Shown here piece by piece: positions 1-5,961 of a stretch of DNA of 10,839 nt. Position 1 is the first letter of the stretch. Each line of letters opens with the position of its first letter. The stretch lies in contig CAZNAP010000084.1 in assembly GCA_964571145.1 (NCBI GenBank), forward strand, positions 1-10,839, in the 5' to 3' direction. The translations under genes were made by a program, and so were the position numbers. The stretch is from Suilimivivens sp964571145 (GTDB lineage: Bacteria; Bacillota; Clostridia; Lachnospirales; Lachnospiraceae). The notes under the pieces were generated by a model that ran no database searches, was not told where the DNA came from, and saw only the letters and a list, made by a program, of their open reading frames with translations.

Positions 1-2
1 TA

Positions 3-161
3 GTAGAAAATACTACAGCAGCTGAATCTGCTATCCGTGATACAGATATGGCTTCAGAAATGGTTAAATACTCCAACAATAACATTCTTGCTCAGGCAGG
101 ACAGGCAATGTTGGCACAGGCTAACCAGACCAATCAGGGTGTACTTGCTTTACTTGGATAA
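3..161 (+). CDS. Flagellin, C-terminal end only (5' end outside window)
   Basis: The window opens inside a flagellin gene. The frame starting at base 3 encodes 52 residues, VENTTAAESAIRDTDMASEM through QGVLALLG, then TAA. This is the conserved C-terminal D1/D0 helix of bacterial flagellin, which packs against the N-terminal helix in the core of the filament and carries the export/polymerisation end. At DNA level it is closer to the end of the flagellin at 430-1302 (long shared stretches around codons for MVKYSNNN and GQAMLAQAN) than to that at 2072-2953, which suggests a more recent duplication or gene conversion between the first two copies. It differs at the end (LALLG versus LSLLGQ). The piece is partial because of the window edge; nothing in it suggests a broken gene. 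The family call is certain; which flagellin paralogue it is cannot be told. Confidence 0.93.
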   Translation, partial: VENTTAAESAIRDTDMASEMVKYSNNNILAQAGQAMLAQANQTNQGVLALLG

Positions 162-204
162 TCTACTTGATTCCAAATTAGCAAAGAATTTTTTAAAACT
201 ATCA

Positions 205-233
205 GAGGGAACAGCGAATGCTGTTCCCTTCTT
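205..233 (+). terminator. Intrinsic terminator of the first flagellin
   Basis: GGGAACAGC (207-215), loop GAAT, GCTGTTCCC (220-228) form a perfect 9-bp stem, preceded by A and followed by TTCTT. It lies 45 bp after the flagellin stop codon and should end that transcript before the next flagellin promoter. Confidence 0.85.
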
Positions 234-325
234 CAATTGTGCGTCTGGTGGCGTACGTGGATTTCGACCATGCCAAAAGAAAATAAGAGAATTTAACAAA
301 ATTAGCAGAAAAAGTTATTTTGCAC

Positions 326-352
326 TAAATTAATCTTGCAAACATCCGATAT
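326..352 (+). promoter_or_regulatory. Sigma-28 promoter of flagellin 430-1302
   Basis: TAAA at 326-329, a 15-bp spacer and TCCGATAT at 345-352 match the sigma-28 (SigD/FliA) consensus TAAA-N15-GCCGATAT at all but one base. Transcription would start near 359 and give a leader of about 70 nt. The 162-325 stretch upstream holds only the terminator of the preceding gene and AT-rich sequence with no convincing gene. Confidence 0.88.
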
Positions 353-393
353 ATAGTATAGCAAATGAATATTAAGTAACTATTTGATGATAT

Positions 394-422
394 GCACGGA
401 TGTGCTGTTGTTTTCAGGGAGG
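394..422 (+). promoter_or_regulatory. Flagellin leader: GGA-loop hairpin and Shine-Dalgarno (candidate CsrA sites)
   Basis: GCAC (394-397) and GTGC (402-405) pair around the loop GGAT, presenting a GGA in a hairpin loop. CACGGATGT resembles the CsrA/RsmA consensus ACARGGAUGU. A second GGA lies in the Shine-Dalgarno AGGGAGG at 416-422. Established knowledge: in B. subtilis CsrA binds two such sites in the hag leader, one over the Shine-Dalgarno, and FliW relieves repression. That the same happens here is inference. The Shine-Dalgarno sits 7 nt before ATG 430. Confidence 0.55.
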
Positions 423-429
423 AATGAAT

Positions 430-1302
430 ATGGTAGTTCAACACAATCTTACAGCAATGAACTCTAACAGAATGCTTGGTGTAACCACAGCTTCACAGGC
501 GAAGTCCACAGAGAAGTTATCCTCAGGATATAAGATTAACAGAGCAGCAGATGATGCAGCAGGTTTATCCATCAGTGAGAAGATGAGACGTCAAATCAGA
601 GGTCTTACACAGGCTACAGCCAATGCACAGGATGGTATTTCGGCAGTTCAGACAGCAGAAGGTGCACTTGGTGAAGTGCATGACATGCTACAACGTATGA
701 ACGAATTAGCAATTAAAGCCGGTAATGAGACATTACAGTCAACAGACAGAAAGTATATTCAACAGGAATTAGATCAGTTAAAAGCAGAGGTAAACAGAGT
801 ACAAGAGACTACTACTTTTAATGAACAAATGCTGTTAAGCGGCGAGTTTGAAAATGGAAAAGCATTACAAGTAGGATCGGAAGTTACTGATGAAAATCAG
901 ATACTGATTACAATTGGTAAGATGAATTGGGAAACGATTTCTGAACTTACTGCTGGTGCTGAAGATGGTTTACTTCAGGTTTATAGCGAAGCCGTAACAG
1001 ATGCTGCTGATATTGAAGCAAATATCAAGAAAACGGTTTCCAGTGTGAAGAAGGCAATTCAAACTGTATCAGAACAGCGTTCTAAACTGGGTGCTACGCA
1101 GAACAGACTGGAACACACTGTCAACAACCTGAACAACGTAGTAGAAAATACGACAGCAGCTGAAGCAGCTATCCGTGATACCGATATGGCATCAGAAATG
1201 GTTAAATACTCCAACAATAATATCCTTGCTCAGGCAGGACAGGCAATGTTGGCACAGGCTAACCAAACTAATCAGGGTGTACTTTCATTACTTGGACAGT
1301 AA
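430..1302 (+). CDS. Flagellin (complete, 290 residues)
   Basis: Structural subunit of the flagellar filament, exported unfolded through the flagellar type III apparatus. The N-terminal D0/D1 region (residues 1 to about 140) begins MVVQHNLTAMNSNRMLG and contains the family blocks LSSGYKINRAADDAAGLSIS and LQRMNELA. The C-terminal D1/D0 region has SKLGATQNRLEHTVNNL and ends in QGVLSLLGQ. The middle (about 140-205) is short, so there is little or no surface D2/D3 domain. The length is close to B. subtilis Hag. The start is set at 430 because Shine-Dalgarno AGGGAGG (416-422) is 7 nt away; ATG 424 (MNMVVQ) is 1 nt from it, and ATG 400 lies inside the leader hairpin. The gene has its own sigma-28 promoter and terminator, so it is monocistronic. 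The first 114 residues are identical to flagellin 2072-2953. The LQRMNEL block keeps the arginine known in other flagellins to contact TLR5. Serines and threonines in the middle could be glycosylated by the nearby transferases (inference). Confidence 0.96.
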   Translation: MVVQHNLTAMNSNRMLGVTTASQAKSTEKLSSGYKINRAADDAAGLSISEKMRRQIRGLTQATANAQDGISAVQTAEGALGEVHDMLQRMNELAIKAGNETLQSTDRKYIQQELDQLKAEVNRVQETTTFNEQMLLSGEFENGKALQVGSEVTDENQILITIGKMNWETISELTAGAEDGLLQVYSEAVTDAADIEANIKKTVSSVKKAIQTVSEQRSKLGATQNRLEHTVNNLNNVVENTTAAEAAIRDTDMASEMVKYSNNNILAQAGQAMLAQANQTNQGVLSLLGQ

Positions 1303-1338
1303 GGCAAAGATTACCGATAGAATTAATAAGTTTTTTAT

Positions 1339-1370
1339 GAAGGGAATGACTTTTGTCATTCCCTTTTCTT
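1339..1370 (+). terminator. Intrinsic terminator of flagellin 430-1302
   Basis: AAGGGAATGAC (1340-1350), loop TTTT, GTCATTCCCTT (1355-1365) form an 11-bp perfect stem followed by TTCTT. It lies 37 bp after the stop codon. The AAGGGAATG core is shared with the terminator of the second flagellin. Confidence 0.9.
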
Positions 1371-1573
1371 GACAGCACGTTATATACTTGTTACTATGAA
1401 GTTACATATCAGGGAAGCATCTAAACCGTTTCGGTAAGTCATCCCCCTATGAATACAACTTAATCAGGCGGGATGAAGAAACAGAAGCAGAACGTGCAAG
1501 AAAGTTTCTTCTTTTTAGCCAACAAATTAGAAAGAGAAATCCATCAAGAAAACTAAAACAGTTACTGCATTAT

Positions 1574-1858
1574 ATGGAACAGACGGAAGAAGAAAATGCA
1601 ATGAATGACAGTTTAAAAGCCATACAAAAAATGGTAGAGGTTGTGAAAACAGACGCGGAGGTGTCATTAGAGTATATGAAAATCTTTGAGAGAGAAGAAA
1701 TGTTGGTAGAAGAAGGAATAGAACAAGGAATAGAACAAGGAATAAAACAAGGAATTATAATTGGCAAAGAACAGGAAAAGGTAAGAGCGGAACAAGAAAA
1801 AGCAAGAGCAGATAAATTGCAGAGAGAACTAGATGAACTAAAGAAGCAGATGGTATAG
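1574..1858 (+). pseudogene. C-terminal remnant of an Rpn-family (PD-(D/E)XK) nuclease/transposase
   Basis: The frame encodes MEQTEEENAMNDSLKAIQKM... followed by a charged tail. The order 'LLHYMEQTEEENA', 'AIQKMVEVVKTDAEVSLEYMK', then a Gly-Ile-Glu-Gln repeat and a coiled coil rich in E, K, Q and R is typical of the C-terminus of Rpn/PD-(D/E)XK transposase-like proteins of Lachnospiraceae (recognised from memory, not searched). The same frame is open back to 1400, giving PYEYNLIRRDEETEAERARK, but has no start with a Shine-Dalgarno and is closed by TGA at 1397-1399. The nuclease domain, usually about 200 residues with the catalytic D and E-x-K, is absent. ATG 1574 and ATG 1610 both lack a convincing ribosome binding site. 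I therefore read it as a decayed gene left between two flagellins; a short expressed coiled-coil protein cannot be excluded. Confidence 0.6.
1715..1756 (+). repeat. 12-bp tandem repeat encoding GIEQ units
   Basis: GGAATAGAACAA occurs at 1715-1726 and 1727-1738, then as GGAATAAAACAA at 1739-1750, followed by a partial unit GGAATT. Each unit adds four residues (GIEQ/GIKQ) in frame, so copy number can change without a frameshift. Such repeats are usual in the C-terminal tail of this family. Confidence 0.8.
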
Positions 1859-1898
1859 TTGTAATCTTTTTTTCAAGTACATTTCGGTGCGTTCCATA

Positions 1899-1938
1899 TA
1901 AAAAATACAAAAATACAAAAAAATACAAAAAAATACAA
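1899..1938 (+). promoter_or_regulatory. Phased A-tracts, UP-element-like, before the second flagellin promoter
   Basis: Four runs of five to seven A, each closed by TAC (TAC at 1906, 1914, 1924, 1934), are spaced 8, 10 and 10 bp and end 7 bp before the -35 box at 1946. Near-helical phasing suggests intrinsic bending or an alpha-CTD binding UP element that strengthens the promoter (inference). Confidence 0.5.
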
Positions 1939-1945
1939 TATATGC

Positions 1946-1972
1946 TAAAATTATAATTCAAATTGCCGATAT
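1946..1972 (+). promoter_or_regulatory. Sigma-28 promoter of flagellin 2072-2953
   Basis: TAAA at 1946-1949, a 15-bp spacer and GCCGATAT at 1965-1972: a perfect sigma-28 consensus with optimal spacing. The leader would be about 90 nt. Confidence 0.93.
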
Positions 1973-2028
1973 ATATAGTAAGTAAGGAGCGCGCAATGAA
2001 TATCAATTTGTAACTAAATAAAAAGCAA

Positions 2029-2064
2029 ACGTACGCAAGGATGCGACGTCATTATTCAAGGAGG
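2029..2064 (+). promoter_or_regulatory. Flagellin leader: GGA-loop hairpin and Shine-Dalgarno (candidate CsrA sites)
   Basis: CGCA (2034-2037) and TGCG (2042-2045) pair around the loop AGGA, extended by ACGT (2029-2032) with ACGT (2046-2049) across a single bulged A. GCAAGGATGC matches the CsrA consensus ACARGGAUGU in its core. The Shine-Dalgarno AAGGAGG (2058-2064) contains the second GGA. The hairpin sequence differs from that of flagellin 430-1302 while the GGA loop is kept, which argues for a selected RNA structure. Confidence 0.6.
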
Positions 2065-2071
2065 AATAACT

Positions 2072-2953
2072 ATGGTAGTACAACACAATTTAACAGCAAT
2101 GAACTCTAACAGAATGCTTGGAGTAACAACAGCTTCACAGGCGAAGTCCACAGAGAAATTATCATCCGGTTATAAGATTAACAGAGCAGCGGATGATGCA
2201 GCAGGCTTATCAATCAGTGAGAAGATGAGAAGACAGATCAGAGGTCTTACACAGGCAACAGCCAACGCACAGGATGGTATTTCAGCAGTTCAGACAGCAG
2301 AAGGTGCACTTGGCGAAGTACACGATATGCTGCAACGTATGAATGAGCTGGCTATCAAAGCTGGTAATGAAACACTACAGTCAACAGATAGAAAGTACAT
2401 TCAGCAGGAATTGGAACAGCTCAAAGAAGAAATTGACAGAGTTCATACAACGACAACTTTTAATGAACAGAATTTGTTAGACGGTACTTTCAAAGATGGC
2501 AAGAAACTTCAGGTTGGTGCAGAAGTAGACGAACACAATCAAATCAAGATTACTATTTCTCAGATGGACTGGGATCACATTGCAAATACCAATGAAAACG
2601 GCGGAATTGGCAAAGGAAATGGTAACTATGAGGTTTGGAAATCGGACGAAACTGCAGGGACTGATGTGACAGCTATGGTTAAAGAAACAGTTTCCAGTAT
2701 TAAGTCAGCGCTACAGGCAGTGTCAGAACAAAGATCCAAATTGGGTGCTACTCAGAACAGACTGGAACATACCGTAAATAATCTGGGCAACGTAGTAGAG
2801 AATACAACAGCAGCTGAATCAGCTATCCGCGATACTGATATGGCTACCGAGATGGTTAGGTATTCTAATAACAATATTCTTGCTCAAGCAGGTCAGGCTA
2901 TGTTGGCACAGGCCAACCAATCAAATCAGGGTGTATTATCCTTACTTGGTTAA
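2072..2953 (+). CDS. Flagellin (complete, 293 residues)
   Basis: Second complete filament subunit. Residues 1-114 are identical to those of flagellin 430-1302; all DNA differences there are synonymous. It diverges from residue 115 on, with its own middle (DGTFKDGKKLQVGAEV, then a Gly/Asn-rich loop NENGGIGKGNGNYEVW around residues 175-190) and rejoins at KETVSSIKSALQAVSEQRSK. The C-terminus ends QGVLSLLG with ATEMVRYSNNN in place of ASEMVKYSNNN. ATG 2072 is 7 nt after Shine-Dalgarno AAGGAGG. It has a perfect sigma-28 promoter at 1946-1972 with A-tracts upstream and a 13-bp stem terminator after the stop, so it is probably monocistronic and may be the strongest expressed of the set (inference). 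The variable loop is the likely surface patch and possible glycosylation site. Confidence 0.96.
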   Translation: MVVQHNLTAMNSNRMLGVTTASQAKSTEKLSSGYKINRAADDAAGLSISEKMRRQIRGLTQATANAQDGISAVQTAEGALGEVHDMLQRMNELAIKAGNETLQSTDRKYIQQELEQLKEEIDRVHTTTTFNEQNLLDGTFKDGKKLQVGAEVDEHNQIKITISQMDWDHIANTNENGGIGKGNGNYEVWKSDETAGTDVTAMVKETVSSIKSALQAVSEQRSKLGATQNRLEHTVNNLGNVVENTTAAESAIRDTDMATEMVRYSNNNILAQAGQAMLAQANQSNQGVLSLLG

Positions 2954-2975
2954 TATTCATTGCGACGAACTACCA

Positions 2976-3005
2976 AAAAGGGAATGGCGAAAGCCATTCC
3001 CTTTT
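2976..3005 (+). terminator. Bidirectional intrinsic terminator after flagellin 2072-2953
   Basis: AAAAGGGAATGGC (2976-2988), loop GAAA, GCCATTCCCTTTT (2993-3005): 13-bp perfect stem with a GNRA tetraloop. A/T runs on both sides let it end both the flagellin mRNA and the minus-strand glycosyltransferase mRNA that arrives from 3117. The 3006-3116 stretch holds nothing else that I can call. Confidence 0.92.
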
Positions 3006-3116
3006 ACTGTGTATATTAACAGTTCAAAACATATTGAATTAGTTATTATTTGAAGCAGAAACAGGGAGCTCGTTACTTCAGTGATGAGTAATTCACTTTA
3101 AGTATATGCAGTGTAG

Positions 3117-4175
3117 TTAGCCATTAGTAATAATGCTGAGACGTTTTAATGCCGGTTCGAAATCACCACACTTTTCGTAAAATGTTTTTGCTGATTCTAA
3201 ATTCCCCATTTGCTCATAAATTAGAGCTATATAGTACCAACATAAGTATGTATTGGTACCTTCGGCATAAGGTTCAGCCATGGTGGTGGCTTTGATAAAC
3301 TCACTCATTGCTCGTAAATATTGTCCTGATTTATAGTAGATCCGACCCATTAAAAAAACGAAATCCGGATTGATAGCGAAATCGTCGTAAATATTTTCGA
3401 ATTGTAACGCATCCTCTATTCGGTTTAATTTAAGAAGACAGTTTCCGTAGGCGTGTAGTGTTAAACGCAGATATTCTAAAGTTGGCTCCAAATCGTAAGT
3501 CAAAACTTGTGAGTAATACTCAGCTGCTTTTGCATAATCGTCCATACAGTAGTATTCCTGTCCCATCTGAAAGAGAAGATAAGGATCGTTGGGGTTCTTG
3601 GCTAATTCTCGTTGAAGCAGGGTAGTGTTACGAATGCGTTTGGCTTCAGCATCTTCTTCTGTTCCCACATAACCGGAATGGAGCACGGTTAAAGGAATAT
3701 AGAAAAGCATGGGAGTTTGAGAAGTCAAAGGCATAACCTGTTCATGAATAGAGCCTTCATAGTGAAAATAACGACGACTAAAGAAACGTTCTACCGGATC
3801 GGTATACATCCCTCTTTGACTGTCTAGAGTGGTCAGGTTTTTTCTGGTCAAGCGTCCAATATAAGCTGGATAAGTACGAGCGAGAGCCATAAATTCGTCA
3901 GGATTCGCTTCTTCAACCCATTCATCACAATCCAGCACTAAAACCCAGTCATAGGAGGCTTTACTAAGTGAAAAATTCCTGGCAGCACTAAAATCGTCTA
4001 CCCAAACAAAATCAAAGATTTTGGATGTGTACTGTGCTGCTATTTCTTTGGTTCGGTCAGTAGAACCGGTATCTACAACGATAATCTCGCAATCAAAATC
4101 TTTAACACTATCCAAACAACGAGCAATATTTTTTTCTTCGTTTTTTGCTATCATGCAAATTGAAAAAGGCTTCAT
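3117..4175 (-). CDS. Family 2 glycosyltransferase with C-terminal TPR-like repeats
   Basis: Predicted cytoplasmic glycosyltransferase of 352 residues. The N-terminal GT-A domain has SICMIAKNEEKNI at 5-17, VDTGSTD at 34-40 (nucleotide-sugar binding), SAARNF at 63-68 and the metal-binding DxD as DCDE at 82-85; HYEGSIHEQV, near residue 140, is a conserved active-site block of this subfamily. The second half is helical and TPR-like (PNDPYLLFQMGQEYYCMDDY..A..YY; FVFLMGRIYYKSGQY; YYIALIYEQMGNLESAKTFYEKC), a scaffold that can hold a protein acceptor. It is the downstream gene of a pair, 28 bp after the stop of its paralogue, with only a weak ribosome binding site, and the pair sits next to flagellins under a sigma-28-like promoter. 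In C. difficile a GT2 enzyme encoded beside fliC glycosylates flagellin; that role here is inference, and the sugar is unknown. Start ATG 4175 aligns with the paralogue. Confidence 0.88.
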   Translation of the reverse strand: MKPFSICMIAKNEEKNIARCLDSVKDFDCEIIVVDTGSTDRTKEIAAQYTSKIFDFVWVDDFSAARNFSLSKASYDWVLVLDCDEWVEEANPDEFMALARTYPAYIGRLTRKNLTTLDSQRGMYTDPVERFFSRRYFHYEGSIHEQVMPLTSQTPMLFYIPLTVLHSGYVGTEEDAEAKRIRNTTLLQRELAKNPNDPYLLFQMGQEYYCMDDYAKAAEYYSQVLTYDLEPTLEYLRLTLHAYGNCLLKLNRIEDALQFENIYDDFAINPDFVFLMGRIYYKSGQYLRAMSEFIKATTMAEPYAEGTNTYLCWYYIALIYEQMGNLESAKTFYEKCGDFEPALKRLSIITNG

Positions 4176-4203
4176 AAATTTGTTCTCGACTTTCTTGGAA
4201 AAA

Positions 4204-5268
4204 TTAGCTTTCTGTTTCGACTATCTGTGAGAGACGTTCTATGGCTGGTGAATAGGTACCGCATTTACTATAGTATAATACGGCCGATTCTTTCTTGTCC
4301 ATACATTCATAAATAACACCAATGTTGTAATTGGATAAATAACTATTCATACCTTCTATCTTACATGATTTCATAGTAGTAGCTTTTTGAAATTCAGCAA
4401 TTGCTTGTTCGAAAAGAGCATTATTCATGTAGATTAAGCCCATTAAGAAGACAAACTCTGCATTATGAGCAAAGAGGTCATATACTGCAGAAAGTCCCAA
4501 AGCAGTGGCATAATCCTTTTTCTCTAACAGACAGTAGCCATAGGCTTCTATCATATCTTGCACATAAGTCAGTTCTGGATTAATATCCTTAGATAGACCC
4601 GCATCAAAATAGTCACAAGCAGAAGAATAATCCTTCATTATCTGATAACATTTACCGATTTGATAGAGTAAATAAGGATCTTCGGGCTGGGATTGAAGAT
4701 CGTGTAAGAGCAGATTTAGGTTCCGTTCAGCTTTCTGTTTTATGACATCGGGTTCATCATATCCTTGATGATAAAAGCACATAGGAATAGGTTGATATAC
4801 TGGCTCCGAGCCATCTATCGGAAACACTTGCTCGTGAATAATACCTTCGTAATGATGAAATTTGCGATTGAAGAACCTAGCTACCTGCTCTGTCATAATT
4901 GAAGACTGTCCTGTCAAAAGTTGACAGGGATTTCGGCGGGTAATTGTGCCGATTTCTTTTGTATGACATGCCAGAAACATTTTTATACCTTCGAAATCAA
5001 AATTTTCCAAATATTCATCAAAATCTACAACTATAATCCAATCATGAGTTGCTTTGGATATAATAAAATTCCGGGCAGCACTAAAATCATTCTGCCAGGA
5101 ATAGGAGTAAATCTTTTCAGTATATTGAGATGCAAATTCAGTGGTTCTATCAGTAGAACCGGTATCGGCGATTACTAATTCAAAGCCAAGCTCCTTCAGA
5201 GGAGAGAGACATTTGGATATATTTTGTTCTTCGTTTTTTGCAATCATACAAACTGATATTGGTAACAT
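4204..5268 (-). CDS. Family 2 glycosyltransferase with C-terminal TPR-like repeats (paralogue)
   Basis: 354 residues, co-linear with the gene at 3117-4175: SVCMIAKNEEQNI at 5-17, ADTGSTD at 34-40, SAARNF at 63-68, DxD as DFDE at 82-85, HYEGIIHEQV, then TPR-like repeats (PEDPYLLYQIGKCYQIMKDYSSACDYF; FVFLMGLIYMNNALFEQAIAEFQKATTM). Same-length alignment without gaps at the N-terminus indicates tandem duplication. The start is placed at 5268 (MLPISVC) because AAGGGA at 5275-5280 lies 6 nt upstream and the paralogue starts equivalently; ATG 5283 would add MKGFF and overlap that ribosome binding site. First gene of the two-gene operon, behind a sigma-28-like promoter at 5328-5355. Probable role: transfer of a sugar to flagellin or to a growing flagellin glycan; donor and acceptor cannot be read from the sequence. 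Confidence 0.88.
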   Translation of the reverse strand: MLPISVCMIAKNEEQNISKCLSPLKELGFELVIADTGSTDRTTEFASQYTEKIYSYSWQNDFSAARNFIISKATHDWIIVVDFDEYLENFDFEGIKMFLACHTKEIGTITRRNPCQLLTGQSSIMTEQVARFFNRKFHHYEGIIHEQVFPIDGSEPVYQPIPMCFYHQGYDEPDVIKQKAERNLNLLLHDLQSQPEDPYLLYQIGKCYQIMKDYSSACDYFDAGLSKDINPELTYVQDMIEAYGYCLLEKKDYATALGLSAVYDLFAHNAEFVFLMGLIYMNNALFEQAIAEFQKATTMKSCKIEGMNSYLSNYNIGVIYECMDKKESAVLYYSKCGTYSPAIERLSQIVETES

Positions 5269-5327
5269 AAAAAATCCCTTCATAAACTAATGGGTTACTT
5301 CAAATAAATGAGAATATACTTATATAT

Positions 5328-5355
5328 ATATCGGACGTAATTGCAAATTCAATTA
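5328..5355 (-). promoter_or_regulatory. Sigma-28-like promoter of the glycosyltransferase pair
   Basis: On the minus strand TAAT (5352-5355), a 16-bp spacer and TCCGATAT (5328-5335). The -10 box is the same as that of flagellin 430-1302; the -35 differs from TAAA by one base and spacing is 16 rather than 15. Transcription would begin near 5321, about 50 nt before ATG 5268. Confidence 0.7.
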
Positions 5356-5381
5356 CTTGAGAATTCTATAGTGTACAAGAT

Positions 5382-5425
5382 AACACGCGTTACATGTATG
5401 GACGTGTTGGTTAAATCTAGATTTA
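5382..5425. promoter_or_regulatory. Inverted repeats in the divergent intergenic region
   Basis: The 5284-5598 gap separates the minus-strand glycosyltransferases from the + strand regulator. Apart from promoters it contains AACACG (5382-5387) paired with CGTGTT (5403-5408) and a 14-bp perfect palindrome TAAATCTAGATTTA (5412-5425). Both have operator-like form, but no binding protein can be assigned. No gene is visible in the gap. Confidence 0.4.
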
Positions 5426-5530
5426 GCTCAGGCGAAGGCTGGTAAATTAACTGAATAATGTATATTTCCTAGTACTTTGGTACACATTAACGTTTAAGAG
5501 AACTTTTTTGTGTGACTAAACCAAAAACCC

Positions 5531-5562
5531 GTGTTATACTGTGCTTGTAATACTTGTAACAC
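5531..5562 (+). promoter_or_regulatory. Promoter and candidate operator of the Cro/CI-type regulator
   Basis: An extended -10 box TGTTATACT (5532-5540) lies about 60 nt before the regulator start; the -35 is poor, as is usual with extended -10 promoters. The -10 is inside an inverted repeat GTGTTA (5531-5536) / TAACAC (5557-5562). Two direct repeats CTTGTAAYA (5544-5552 and 5553-5561) lie between the arms. This placement would suit autorepression by the adjacent regulator (inference). Confidence 0.5.
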
Positions 5563-5598
5563 GATGGGGCCTTTAAAGGAAGTTATGGAGGTTATGAA

Positions 5599-5934
5599 AT
5601 GACCAAAGCAGAAGTTTTAAAACAGGAAATTCTGAAACAGTACAAGAGTGTCAGGCAGTTTGCCATTGATATGGAGATTCCATATAGTACATTGGTAACT
5701 GCGCTAGACCGTGGCATCGAGGGCATGGCATATGGAACAGTCATCCGTATGTGCGACAAGCTCAGCTTGAATCCGGTGGATTTTTCTTCCCTGGAAAGAG
5801 GGGAAGTTTTAGGCGAAAAGATTCTAGAGAACAGAGTTATGCAGTTTTATGTGACGCTGAATAAGAAGGGACGAAAGAAAGTTCTGGAGCTCATGGAAGA
5901 TTATGTTCAACTGGAGAAGTACCGAGAATCATAA
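5599..5934 (+). CDS. Small Cro/CI (XRE)-type helix-turn-helix regulator
   Basis: 111 residues. Residues 12-60 (LKQYKSVRQFAIDMEIPYSTLVTALDRGIEGMAYGTVIRMCDKLSLNPVDF) have the pattern of a Cro/CI helix-turn-helix, with the recognition helix in the IPYSTLVTAL part. The C-terminal 30 residues (MQFYVTLNKKGRKKVLELMEDYVQL) resemble the short helical tail seen on many Firmicutes members, probably for dimerisation. TGGAGG at 5586-5591 is 7 nt before ATG 5599. It precedes glf by 27 bp, so the two are probably one transcript, and inverted and direct repeats overlap its own promoter. Its targets are unknown; autoregulation and control of glf are inferences. No metabolite-binding domain is present. Confidence 0.8.
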   Translation: MTKAEVLKQEILKQYKSVRQFAIDMEIPYSTLVTALDRGIEGMAYGTVIRMCDKLSLNPVDFSSLERGEVLGEKILENRVMQFYVTLNKKGRKKVLELMEDYVQLEKYRES

Positions 5935-5961
5935 GATACCTTTCGAAGGAGCAACATTTAT

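Noticed and set aside
37..333. 98-codon open frame over the end of the first flagellin
   Set aside because: It is the flagellin region read in another frame; it crosses the terminator and has no ribosome binding site.
400..429. Upstream ATG giving MCCCFQGGMN ahead of the flagellin
   Set aside because: It lies in the leader hairpin and spans the Shine-Dalgarno; the paralogue starts MVVQHN, so 430 is the start.
1715..1756. 12-bp tandem repeat as a CRISPR-like array
   Set aside because: Units are contiguous with no spacers and encode GIEQ in frame.
1755..2006. 83-codon minus-strand frame rich in F, L and Y
   Set aside because: Antisense to the A-rich flagellin promoter region; the hydrophobic look comes from the A-tracts read backwards.
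5392..5407. ACATG-TATGGA-CGTGT hairpin as a third CsrA-type flagellin leader
   Set aside because: GGA is in a six-base loop, but no + strand sigma-28 box, Shine-Dalgarno or flagellin start follows, so it may be chance or part of an operator.
5424..5459. LAQAKAGKLTE frame as a flagellin remnant
   Set aside because: Similarity to flagellin segments is too short and out of order to support it.
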